NCBI GenBank assembly: GCA_024398095.1
Contig: JAKSJK010000006.1
Location: 1-56,494 of the forward strand
Direction: 5' to 3'
DNA: 56,494 nt
DNA from: Bacteroidales bacterium
GTDB lineage: Bacteria > Bacteroidota > Bacteroidia > Bacteroidales > UBA932
The notes under the pieces were generated by a model. That model was given only the letters and a program-made list of their open reading frames with translations. It did not search any database and was not told the DNA's origin. The translations under genes and the position numbers were made by a program. Below, piece by piece: positions 17,070-24,699 of this stretch. Within the stretch, counting starts at the first letter, position 1. The number at the start of each line of letters is the position of its first letter.

Positions 17070-18886
17070 TTGATGACTTTGACAGTAGTCGTGCCATCAG
17101 GATTCACTATCTCTTCGTTCTCTGCCCAGATCAGCTTGTTGCCCTCCTTGGCCCAAGCCAGAGGATAGACGATGTCACCCTCAGGGAGCTGGATGTAACC
17201 GCCGTTTGCATTGTAGGTAACGGTACGCTTCCCATCGCTGCTGGTCCAGCTTTCGCTCTTCGGTGCGTCCTGGGCCTTCTGCATGTCTTCCACAACATAG
17301 GCCGGAACAACGTTCCAGCTATTGCCGCTGAGCTGATAGATGCATCCGTCAGGGCCTTCCTTGAATTTCTGGTCTCCGTCGAGGATTTTCTTGAGGTCTG
17401 AGGACACATAGAACTCCGGCCACCATACGCGCTCATCTTCCTTGAGATTGAACTTGTATGCCATCTCGTCAGAGAACATAGAAGGATAGTTGCAAGGGAA
17501 GGCAGAGTAGGCCTCTGAAAGTACGTCGCCGGCAGAGACTACCATGTTGAGTGGCATTCTCCAGAGTGCGCACTCCGGAATGATACCTTCTTCGATAGCC
17601 TGGCGGTTGAGCTTGATAAGCTTGCCCATGGCGTCCTTGATGCCGTCGTAGCGTGCCTGGACATCGGCTCTCCAGGCCTGTGCAGCCCTTTCGCGGTAGG
17701 TGCGCACCATCTCCATCGCCTGGAGGTAGAGAGGATTGTAGACTGCAGGGTTGTCGGTCGCATTGATCTTTGCCTTGATGGCCTCGATCTTCTTGCGTTC
17801 AGCCTCTGAGAACTTGGCATTATTGTCGCTCCAGGTGTCTTCATCAGGCATAAGCGCTGCAACATCCTCGGTATATTTCTGCATCTTCTTGAATTTCTCC
17901 ATCATTGGAGCCATCTTCTTCTCGATGTTGCTCATGTTCTGGGCAACCTGCATTGCAGAACCGGCTCCCGGAACCGCTTTCATGTTAGCCTGCATGAGTT
18001 CCTTCTGCAACTTGCTCTGGAAGGCTTTTGCTTCTTTCTGGGTTGCGGCATCCAGAGTCTTCATGTGGGCGGAACTCTTCTTTTCAATGGCCCGGGTGGC
18101 AGCGCTGTTTTCATTCTGCATGCTCTCACGAGTGGCCGCCTTGTATTCCTCGGCCGTGCATCCGAAATACTTCCTCAGCTGGGCGTCGTATTTGTCGAAT
18201 ACTGCGAACGATGCGCCCATGGCAGCGTTCTCAATGTCTGCCTGGGTCATGCTCTCGGCCTTCTGGGCCTGCTCCTCGAACTGGGCGAGATCCACGCCTC
18301 CGAGCATCTTTGCCGCCATCTTTTCGCGTATTCTGTCCTCCTCTTCCTGACTGAGATTGCCTCTGTTGAGTGCTTCCATTTCTTCGGAAGTGAGACCAAA
18401 GGCATCCTGGATGCTCTTTTCAGCCTCGGCACGCCACTTCTCTGTGAAGTCGTCTTCGCAGGTGGTGTCCTCGTTGAGTTCCTCTGCCCTGAGTGTGACA
18501 GCCTTGATCGCGCGGTAGAAGTCGATATGGGTCTGCTCATCAGGGTTTGCCAGCTGAGCGGCGGATGGAATTGCCGGGAATTCGTTCATCAGCGGAATAG
18601 GGAAGGACGCCTTGCTAGGGGTCACCGCATCCTGCCAGCCGAAAGAGCTGCTGCGCTTAGGCTGAAGTGTTTCCCTGCTGTTTGGAACGGGCATTTTTCC
18701 GTCCTTTTCTGCTGCACTCAAGTCTATGCCGGTCTTCTCGGCAATGGCTTCTTCTGCCTTGGTGCCCATCTTATCGGAAAGCGCAGCCTCAGCCTTTTCT
18801 CTGAGTTTGTCAAGAAAACCCTGTGCGTTTGCAGCAGGAGCGGCAAGCAGTGCCGCGGCTGCGAGAATTGTGAATATCCTTTTCAT
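17051..18886 (-). CDS. Exported protein of unknown function, charged and helix-rich
   Basis: I do not recognise this 611-residue protein. A signal peptide (IFTILAAAALLAAPAANA) is followed by about 300 residues rich in Ala, Glu, Lys and Met that look alpha-helical with coiled-coil tendency (for example around AEKSIQDAFGLTSEEMEA). The C-terminal 200 residues look more globular, with ERVWWPEFYV and a Trp/Tyr-rich end that resembles beta-structure. I use the ATG at 18886; an in-frame TTG at 18892 is also open. It lies between an OmpA-like protein (11 bases upstream) and the transglycosylase-like protein it overlaps, so a periplasmic role with them is likely. Confidence 0.7.
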   Translation of the reverse strand: MKRIFTILAAAALLAAPAANAQGFLDKLREKAEAALSDKMGTKAEEAIAEKTGIDLSAAEKDGKMPVPNSRETLQPKRSSSFGWQDAVTPSKASFPIPLMNEFPAIPSAAQLANPDEQTHIDFYRAIKAVTLRAEELNEDTTCEDDFTEKWRAEAEKSIQDAFGLTSEEMEALNRGNLSQEEEDRIREKMAAKMLGGVDLAQFEEQAQKAESMTQADIENAAMGASFAVFDKYDAQLRKYFGCTAEEYKAATRESMQNENSAATRAIEKKSSAHMKTLDAATQKEAKAFQSKLQKELMQANMKAVPGAGSAMQVAQNMSNIEKKMAPMMEKFKKMQKYTEDVAALMPDEDTWSDNNAKFSEAERKKIEAIKAKINATDNPAVYNPLYLQAMEMVRTYRERAAQAWRADVQARYDGIKDAMGKLIKLNRQAIEEGIIPECALWRMPLNMVVSAGDVLSEAYSAFPCNYPSMFSDEMAYKFNLKEDERVWWPEFYVSSDLKKILDGDQKFKEGPDGCIYQLSGNSWNVVPAYVVEDMQKAQDAPKSESWTSSDGKRTVTYNANGGYIQLPEGDIVYPLAWAKEGNKLIWAENEEIVNPDGTTTVKVIKCTYKL

Positions 18887-18897
18887 AGTCAAGTACT

Positions 18898-20349
18898 TTA
18901 CTTCTTGATAAATTCAACGCGACGGTTCTTTGCGCGGCCCTCATCGGTGCTGTTGTCTGCTACCGGAACCTTGCTGCCCTTGCCCACTGCGGTGAGGCGG
19001 TCCTTGGCGATGCCGAGTTCCACCAGTTTGGCAACGATTGCCTCTGCACGCTGCTGGCTGAGCTTGTCATTGACTGCAGCAGAGCCGGTGTTGTCGCAGT
19101 GGCCCTGAACCTCGAACCTGAGGCTAGGATCCTTGGTCATGAGCTCCTTGATGCGGTTGATCTCGCCCATGGATTCTCCCTTGATGGTGGCCTTGCCGGT
19201 GTCGAAAGTGATGCCGTAGGTTACAATCTTGCCCTCGCTTGCGAGACGGTCATAGAGAGGAACCGCTCCCTTGGCGATGCGCACATTCTTCCAGAAGTAG
19301 AGCCTCTCATAGTCGAAGCTTCCCTGAAGTTCAAGCCACTTAGGCGCCGCAGCATTCGGAATGTTGGCCACTCTCTGCTCATCAAAGTACACCTTGAATG
19401 CGCGTTTGTTGAATGAAATGGCGATATGGTGCCACTGGTCGCATTGCACGCCCTTGAGCTCGTAACTGCCTTCCCGTACATCACTATTCTCTCCCGGGGT
19501 TGTCCATGCATACCTTACAGTCATGTCAGACCTGCCGTTTTCATCGCAGTCATAACTGCAGTCGACTTCTACCCACAGTGCGCAGTCGCCGCTATACCGT
19601 ATCTGGCTGATATCATCTGTCTTCGCCAGATATATCTGATAGTTGTTGAGTCCTGTGCCGGAACCTGACAGGCTGCGATAGGTCTCATCGTTGAACATGT
19701 ACAGATCCATTTCGACCGTACACTTTTCCGTGAGGTACGGCTTGCCTTCATTGTACAGAGGGGTGATGACTCCCTGCTGCGTATTGATGGCCTTCACACC
19801 GTCAATCATTGCAATCTCGGCATTGCCTTCGAACAGATCCCACATCGAAGGGAACTCGCCGAGCTGCTCGTTTTCCATCGTGTCCTCAAAGATAATCTCG
19901 TCGCCGGCTACGAAGTCGTAGTTGTTCCAAGACATCTCCGGAGCCTTCTTCTTAGGGGCTGGTGTGGTTTCCTGTGCCTCTGCTCCTTCTGCAGGCTTCT
20001 TGGCGCCGCAGTCATCGCAGAACTTGCCTGTGTTGCCTTCCTTTCCGCATTCAGGACAGGTCCAGCCTGCTGCAGCTGCAGGTGCTGCAGGCTCTTCATA
20101 GCTTGCTGTTGCTTCCTCTGCGGGTTCGCTGTCCTTGTCTTTCCTGTTCTTTTTGCTGTTATCCTTGTCCTTATCCTTGCCGGCGTTTTCTATCGCACCG
20201 TTTACGGCATTTTCTATCTTGTTGCCTACGGCGTTCTCTGCGGCGTTCTTGGCACGGTTGGCAAGGCGTCCCAGAATACTCTGTGCATCGGCGGTGGCGC
20301 ATGCCATCATGATGATGACAAGGGAGAACAAAAGTTTCTTCAGTTTCAT
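18898..20349 (-). CDS. OmpA-like peptidoglycan-binding protein with a zinc ribbon
   Basis: A 483-residue exported protein. A signal peptide (about 1-22) is followed by a low-complexity helical stretch and a Lys/Asp-rich linker. Then comes a rubredoxin-like ribbon with Cys98, Cys101, Cys111 and Cys114 (CPECG and CDDCG). The middle part (about 150-360) looks like a concanavalin/LamG-type beta-sandwich. The C-terminal OmpA domain (378-483) carries the diaminopimelate-binding pair Asp419 (GHCDNTG) and Arg434 (LSQQRAE), spaced 15 apart as in known OmpA domains. It should anchor to peptidoglycan in the periplasm. A zinc ribbon in an exported protein is unusual. It is the first long gene of the envelope operon, behind the small HTH gene. 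Confidence 0.87.
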   Translation of the reverse strand: MKLKKLLFSLVIIMMACATADAQSILGRLANRAKNAAENAVGNKIENAVNGAIENAGKDKDKDNSKKNRKDKDSEPAEEATASYEEPAAPAAAAGWTCPECGKEGNTGKFCDDCGAKKPAEGAEAQETTPAPKKKAPEMSWNNYDFVAGDEIIFEDTMENEQLGEFPSMWDLFEGNAEIAMIDGVKAINTQQGVITPLYNEGKPYLTEKCTVEMDLYMFNDETYRSLSGSGTGLNNYQIYLAKTDDISQIRYSGDCALWVEVDCSYDCDENGRSDMTVRYAWTTPGENSDVREGSYELKGVQCDQWHHIAISFNKRAFKVYFDEQRVANIPNAAAPKWLELQGSFDYERLYFWKNVRIAKGAVPLYDRLASEGKIVTYGITFDTGKATIKGESMGEINRIKELMTKDPSLRFEVQGHCDNTGSAAVNDKLSQQRAEAIVAKLVELGIAKDRLTAVGKGSKVPVADNSTDEGRAKNRRVEFIKK

Positions 20350-20368
20350 CTTTATATATTTGTTAAGG

Positions 20369-20563
20369 TTAAAAAATATTCTCGTCTTTCAGCTTTGCGA
20401 TGAGTTCGGCGAAATTCCTTGCCTCGACTTTGCGCAGCATCCTTTTCCGGTACCACCTGATGGTCTCCGGGCTGAGACACATGACATCTGCGATTTCCTG
20501 AACAGTCTTGCCTGATGCTCCGTGTCGCGCTATCTCAATCTCTTTTTCGGTGAGTCCTTCCAT
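20369..20563 (-). CDS. Small LuxR-type HTH protein
   Basis: A 64-residue protein that is essentially only a LuxR/GerE helix-turn-helix: LTEKEIEIARHGASGKTVQEIADVM then LSPETIRWYRKRML, ending in ELIAKLKDENIF. It has no receiver, sensor or membrane part. The longer frame begins with TTG at 20596; I prefer the ATG at 20563. The recognition helix closely resembles that of the divergent TPR-LuxR protein (LSPETVKWYKKKLF), so the two may bind similar sites. It lies 19 bases before the OmpA-like gene and probably controls that operon. Confidence 0.75.
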   Translation of the reverse strand: MEGLTEKEIEIARHGASGKTVQEIADVMCLSPETIRWYRKRMLRKVEARNFAELIAKLKDENIF

Positions 20564-20687
20564 ATAGGGTTTGGGTTGAAGTTTCAGTTTTTGCAAATTT
20601 CCTCAATATTTCTCGCCAAAACACCCCCCATAAGGGTGGAAATAACGGTTGAAACACCCCTTTGAAGCACCTAGACTAACTTTTTGT

Positions 20688-20695
20688 TATCTTTG
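20688..20695 (+). promoter_or_regulatory. Promoter -7 box for the TPR-LuxR gene
   Basis: TATCTTTG matches TAnnTTTG and ends four bases before the ATG at 20700, so transcription would start at or next to the start codon. Upstream lie two copies of AAACACCCC (20619-20627 and 20652-20660), candidate operator sites in this divergent region. Confidence 0.5.
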
Positions 20696-20699
20696 GGGT

Positions 20700-21890
20700 A
20701 TGAGAAAGATATTGCTTCTGCTGATGGCGATATTCTGCTTTGCAGTCACGTCTTCGGCCAAATATACTGATCACCGTTTCCATAATGTGGACTCACTGGA
20801 GGTTGTAATGTCCCGTCTGACTGCCGAGGATATCGCCCATGCCGATGAAAATGCCCTTAGGCACATTGCCACGGATCTCGAGGAACTGATGTGGGGTTTC
20901 AACCAGACCAACGGGGTGAAGAACGAGTACTATGCCCGCATGCTGCTGGGCATCGCCCAGCGTATGGACTGGCCGTTCAAGATTCAGTCTGCAGCCAAGG
21001 CCATAGGTCAGCATTTCTGGGCGCAGGAGCGATACGATAGCGCTGCATTCTACTATTCCATGGCGATGTCCGCCGTACGGGAGAAGGAAGAAGAGGGGGA
21101 GGATGTGGATGACGCACTGTCGCAGATGTACGGCACCTTGGGCAACCTCTACAGTATGATGGATTCCATCAGCGTGGCCATGGACTATTATGAGAAGGCC
21201 GGCGTCCTGTTCAAGAGGCACGGGTGGCACAACAGCAGCGCCGTACTGTATTATAACATGGGTGAGACCATGCGCTATGAAGGCGAACTGAAGAAGGCGC
21301 AGCAGTATTACCAGGAGGGCCTGGAGTATTCGCTGCTGGCCGGAGATTCGCTCGCCATCGCCACCGCATACAAGGGTTTGGGCAGCCTGTATATGCAGAT
21401 GGGCAAGACTTACAAGGCCCTGAAATGTCTGGATAAGGCGAACGCCTATTTTGCCGATCACGAAAAGGAAGAACTGCAGTACAGGATGGAGAGTCTTGAC
21501 TACACAGGCCAGGTACTGGCTCTCCAGAACCGCCGGCGCCTGATAGTGCTTGTGCTGCTGCTGGCGTTGATCGGGATGGTTGCTGCGGTGCTTTCTGTCT
21601 TCTTTATGCTTCGCAGGACGCGTCGGGAGAAGGCCGAACTGGCCGAGGTGCTGGAGGATTCGGTCGAGACCATCGGGGCTTCGTCGCCGAAGTCTGCGAT
21701 CAGTCTGAAGCCGAGGGAGAGGGAGGTGCTGGACCTGATTTCGAAGGGCTATACCAATGCACAGGTGGCCGAGGCCGTGAACCTGAGTCCGGAGACTGTC
21801 AAGTGGTACAAGAAGAAGCTCTTTGCCATGTTCGAGGTGTCGAATTCCGCCGAACTCGTGAAGGTGGCGAAGGACGATGGAATCCTGTAA
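20700..21890 (+). CDS. Membrane-bound TPR sensor with a LuxR-type DNA-binding domain
   Basis: A 396-residue one-component regulator. It has a signal peptide (1-20), then an exported region of helical TPR-like repeats (about 80-265; for example SAAFYYSMAMSAV and AQQYYQEGLEYSLLAGD). One membrane helix (about 281-304) is followed by a short linker and a LuxR/GerE HTH (336-396; REREVLDLISKGYTNAQVAEAV). No kinase, receiver or ATPase part is present. The arrangement implies that a periplasmic signal is relayed through the membrane to a DNA-binding domain. An upstream TTG (20649) would extend it but would spoil the signal peptide. It is divergent from the small HTH gene and its envelope operon, a likely target. 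Confidence 0.87.
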   Translation: MRKILLLLMAIFCFAVTSSAKYTDHRFHNVDSLEVVMSRLTAEDIAHADENALRHIATDLEELMWGFNQTNGVKNEYYARMLLGIAQRMDWPFKIQSAAKAIGQHFWAQERYDSAAFYYSMAMSAVREKEEEGEDVDDALSQMYGTLGNLYSMMDSISVAMDYYEKAGVLFKRHGWHNSSAVLYYNMGETMRYEGELKKAQQYYQEGLEYSLLAGDSLAIATAYKGLGSLYMQMGKTYKALKCLDKANAYFADHEKEELQYRMESLDYTGQVLALQNRRRLIVLVLLLALIGMVAAVLSVFFMLRRTRREKAELAEVLEDSVETIGASSPKSAISLKPREREVLDLISKGYTNAQVAEAVNLSPETVKWYKKKLFAMFEVSNSAELVKVAKDDGIL

Positions 21891-21898
21891 TTTTTTGT

Positions 21899-21906
21899 TA
21901 ACTTTG
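21899..21906 (+). promoter_or_regulatory. Promoter -7 box for aspS
   Basis: TAACTTTG fits TAnnTTTG and lies 31 bases before the aspS ATG, giving a normal leader length. I see no clear -33 TTG. Confidence 0.5.
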
Positions 21907-21937
21907 CGCCTTTGTAGAAAACAAATCAAACATATAT

Positions 21938-23713
21938 ATGTATAGAACACACACCTGCGGTGAACTCCGCATTGAAAATGTAGGCCAGAAGGTGACTCTC
22001 GCCGGCTGGGTGCAGAAGGCCCGCAAGCTCGGCGGCATGACCTTCGTCGACCTTCGCGACCGTTACGGCATCACTCAGCTTGTCGTTGAGGGTTCTGCCG
22101 CTCCTGAGCTTCAGGAAGTGGCATCTTCCCTCGGCCGTGAGTTCGTGATCCAGGTCAGCGGCGAGGTGCTTGAGCGTGAGAGCAAGAACGCCAAGATGCC
22201 TACCGGCGACATCGAGATCCGCCTTGAGACCATCAACATCCTTAACAAGTCGGTGACACCTCCTTTCACCATCGAGGAGAACAGTGACGGCGGTGAGGAC
22301 CTCCGTGCGAAGTACCGTTACCTCGATCTGCGCCGCGGTCCGCTCCAGAGGGCTCTCAAGATCCGCCACGACATCGCCCACGAGATCCGCAACTATCTCA
22401 ACGACCAGAATTTCATGGAGATAGAGACTCCGTACCTGATCAAGTCCACCCCTGAGGGCGCACGCGACTTCGTGGTGCCTTCACGTATGAACCCGGGTAC
22501 TTTCTACGCTCTCCCTCAGTCTCCTCAGACCTTCAAGCAGCTCCTGATGGTGGCCGGCTACGACCGCTATTTCCAGATCGTGCGCTGCTTCCGTGACGAG
22601 GACCTCCGTGCCGACCGTCAGCCTGAGTTCACCCAGATCGACTGTGAGATGAGCTTTGTGGAGCAGGAGGATGTGCTCAATACCTTCGAGGGTATGATGC
22701 GCACCCTCTTCAAGAAGATCTGCAACGTGGACATCCCTAATCCGATTCCACGCATGAGCTGGTACGACGCCATGGATTTCTACGGTTCCGACAAGCCGGA
22801 CATCCGCTTCGGCATGAAGATCCACGAGATAACCGGCCTCGTGAAGGGATATGGATTCTCAGTCTTCGACAGCTGCGACTATATCGGTGCAATCTGTGTG
22901 GACGGTGCCGCTTCCTACACCCGCAAGGAGATCGACGCGCTTACCGAGTGGGTTAAGCGTCCTCAGGTGGGTGCGAAGGGCCTTGTCTATATCAAGGTAA
23001 ACGAGGATGGCAGCATCAAGTCTTCAATCGACAAGTTCTACTCCCCGGAGCAGCTCCAGGCAGTCGCTGACGCCATGGAGGCTAAGAAGGGCGATATGAT
23101 TCTCGTGATGTGCGGCGCAAAGCGCAAGACCCAGACCATGCTCGGCGTGCTCCGTCTTGAGATGGGCAACCGCCTGGGCTACCGCGATCCGTTCAATTTC
23201 GCACCGCTGTGGATCGTCGATTTCCCTCTCTTCGAGTGGGATGACGAGACCAACCGCTTCTACGCAATGCACCATCCTTTCACCGCTCCTAAGCCTGAGC
23301 ACCTCGACTGGTACTACAGCAATGAGAAGGAGGACCTCGAGAGGGTTTGTGCCAATGCCTATGACTTCGTGCTCAACGGCACCGAGCTCGGCGGCGGCTC
23401 CATCCGTATCCATGAGGCTGCCATGCAGGAGAGAATGTTCGAGATCCTCGGCATCAGCAAGGAAGACGCCGACTACAAGTTCGGTTTCATCATCAACGCC
23501 TTCAAGTTCGGCGCACCGCCTCACGGCGGTCTCGCATTTGGCTTCGACCGTGTCTGCGCCCTCTTCGGCGGCCAGGAGACCATCCGTGACTACATCGCAT
23601 TCCCTAAGAACAACCAGGGCCGCGACGTGATGATCGATTCTCCTTCCTACATCGACCAGACCCAGATGGACGAGCTCTTCCTCCAGTCCACCGCACCGGC
23701 ACCGGAAGAATAG
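21938..23713 (+). CDS. aspS: Aspartyl-tRNA synthetase
   Basis: A class II synthetase that charges tRNA with aspartate. The 591 residues match the bacterial form. An N-terminal OB-fold anticodon-binding domain (1-110) begins [11 protein letters not shown]. The catalytic core has the motif 2 region [18 protein letters not shown], the bacterial GAD insertion in the middle and motif 3 [25 protein letters not shown] near the end is diagnostic. I cannot tell whether it also charges tRNA-Asn. It is monocistronic between its own promoter and a strong bidirectional terminator. Confidence 0.98.
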   Translation: MYRTHTCGELRIENVGQKVTLAGWVQKARKLGGMTFVDLRDRYGITQLVVEGSAAPELQEVASSLGREFVIQVSGEVLERESKNAKMPTGDIEIRLETINILNKSVTPPFTIEENSDGGEDLRAKYRYLDLRRGPLQRALKIRHDIAHEIRNYLNDQNFMEIETPYLIKSTPEGARDFVVPSRMNPGTFYALPQSPQTFKQLLMVAGYDRYFQIVRCFRDEDLRADRQPEFTQIDCEMSFVEQEDVLNTFEGMMRTLFKKICNVDIPNPIPRMSWYDAMDFYGSDKPDIRFGMKIHEITGLVKGYGFSVFDSCDYIGAICVDGAASYTRKEIDALTEWVKRPQVGAKGLVYIKVNEDGSIKSSIDKFYSPEQLQAVADAMEAKKGDMILVMCGAKRKTQTMLGVLRLEMGNRLGYRDPFNFAPLWIVDFPLFEWDDETNRFYAMHHPFTAPKPEHLDWYYSNEKEDLERVCANAYDFVLNGTELGGGSIRIHEAAMQERMFEILGISKEDADYKFGFIINAFKFGAPPHGGLAFGFDRVCALFGGQETIRDYIAFPKNNQGRDVMIDSPSYIDQTQMDELFLQSTAPAPEE

Positions 23714-23727
23714 ATTACCATCGGCAC

Positions 23728-23764
23728 AAAAATAAGCCTCGGATCCTTTCCGAGGCTTATTTTT
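23728..23764. terminator. Bidirectional intrinsic terminator between aspS and the phosphodiesterase gene
   Basis: A perfect 15-pair stem with a seven-base loop, with A5 on the left and T5 on the right, lies between convergent genes. It has a T-tract in both directions and can end both transcripts. Confidence 0.92.
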
Positions 23765-23803
23765 GTCCTGCCCAAGCGGGCAGCTGCGGCTTGGTGGCCT
23801 GTC

Positions 23804-24643
23804 TTATTTCTTGGTCTTCTTCTGCTCTTTGATCTTCATTTTCTTCAAGAGAGCCCTGGTGTCCTCGGGACGGTTGGTTGTCACCTGGTCGACACCGGCG
23901 TTGATCACTGCCTCCATGTCCTCAGCCTTGTCGACTGTCCATGTGTTGACAGACATGCCGTGTGACTTCGCTGATGGGACCCAGTTGCCGTTGCCAAGCA
24001 CCACTGTGTATTCGGTGTCCACGCCGTTGATGCCGTATGAAGCAACCTGGTCTGGGGTGAGGTCCTTGTCCAGATACTGAACGGTAAAGCCAGGGGCAAC
24101 CTCGGTGAGATACTTGCAGACATTGAGGCTGAAAGAGATGAAGATGGTCTTCTCGGGCTTGAAATAGCCGTATTCCTTCAGAGCCTTGATGCTGGCATCC
24201 ACGCAAGCGCGCTCGTGTTCAGGAGTGGAAGCCTTCTTGATCTCGAACACCATCTTGGTCTTCGGTGACTTCTTTGCCTGTTTGAGGTAATCCTGAAGGG
24301 TTGGGATAGGTTCGCCGTTCACCAGACGGTAGTCCTTGAATACCTCGTAATTGTTTGCATCGATGCGTGTCTTGGTCGTACCGTCGAGCTTTACATAGCC
24401 ATCGTGGTAAACCAGAAGTACGCCGTCCTTGGTCATGTTGACATCGAACTCGGAGCCCCAGAACTTGTATTTCTGAGCGGCCTTGAGAGATGCGATTGAA
24501 TTCTTGGCATTCTGGCCCTCCTTGCAGTCCCAGTAGCCGCGGTGAGCCACGATCTGAACTTTTTTCGGAGCCTCTTTTTTCTTTGCGTCTGCGCACGGAA
24601 CCATTGCCAGTGCGGCAAACAAAATGAGCAATATCTTTTTCAT
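23804..24643 (-). CDS. Exported glycerophosphodiester phosphodiesterase
   Basis: This enzyme family cleaves glycerophosphodiesters to glycerol-3-phosphate and an alcohol, recycling phospholipid head groups. The 279-residue protein has a signal peptide (ILLILFAALAMVPCADA) and the TIM-barrel motifs IVAHRGYW (catalytic His-Arg), EFDVNMTKDGVLLVYHD (the metal-binding Glu/Asp and the second catalytic His) and MVFEIK. The C-terminal part has VNTWTVDKAEDMEAVINAGVDQVTTNRP, typical of the family. I use the ATG at 24643, not the longer frame from 24688. The location should be periplasmic. Confidence 0.93.
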   Translation of the reverse strand: MKKILLILFAALAMVPCADAKKKEAPKKVQIVAHRGYWDCKEGQNAKNSIASLKAAQKYKFWGSEFDVNMTKDGVLLVYHDGYVKLDGTTKTRIDANNYEVFKDYRLVNGEPIPTLQDYLKQAKKSPKTKMVFEIKKASTPEHERACVDASIKALKEYGYFKPEKTIFISFSLNVCKYLTEVAPGFTVQYLDKDLTPDQVASYGINGVDTEYTVVLGNGNWVPSAKSHGMSVNTWTVDKAEDMEAVINAGVDQVTTNRPEDTRALLKKMKIKEQKKTKK

Positions 24644-24647
24644 ATCG

Positions 24648-24655
24648 CAAAGATA
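24648..24655 (-). promoter_or_regulatory. Promoter -7 box for the phosphodiesterase gene
   Basis: On the minus strand this reads TATCTTTG and ends four bases before the ATG, again predicting a leaderless or near-leaderless mRNA. Confidence 0.45.
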
Positions 24656-24668
24656 TGAATATCTTTTG

Positions 24669-24676
24669 TAAATTTG
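24669..24676 (+). promoter_or_regulatory. Promoter -7 box for the Wzz/BY-kinase gene
   Basis: TAAATTTG matches TAnnTTTG and lies 23 bases before the ATG at 24700. It is back to back with the phosphodiesterase promoter. Confidence 0.45.
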
Positions 24677-24699
24677 CAGCCTCATCAAATCATCTTTTC

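Noticed and set aside
20619-20660. AAACACCCC repeats as CRISPR-like or attachment sites
   Set aside because: There are only two short copies and no spacer/repeat array or integrase; at most they are operator candidates.
24644-24688. Longer N-terminus for the phosphodiesterase
   Set aside because: The extension would put 15 residues before a clean signal peptide and run through its promoter box.
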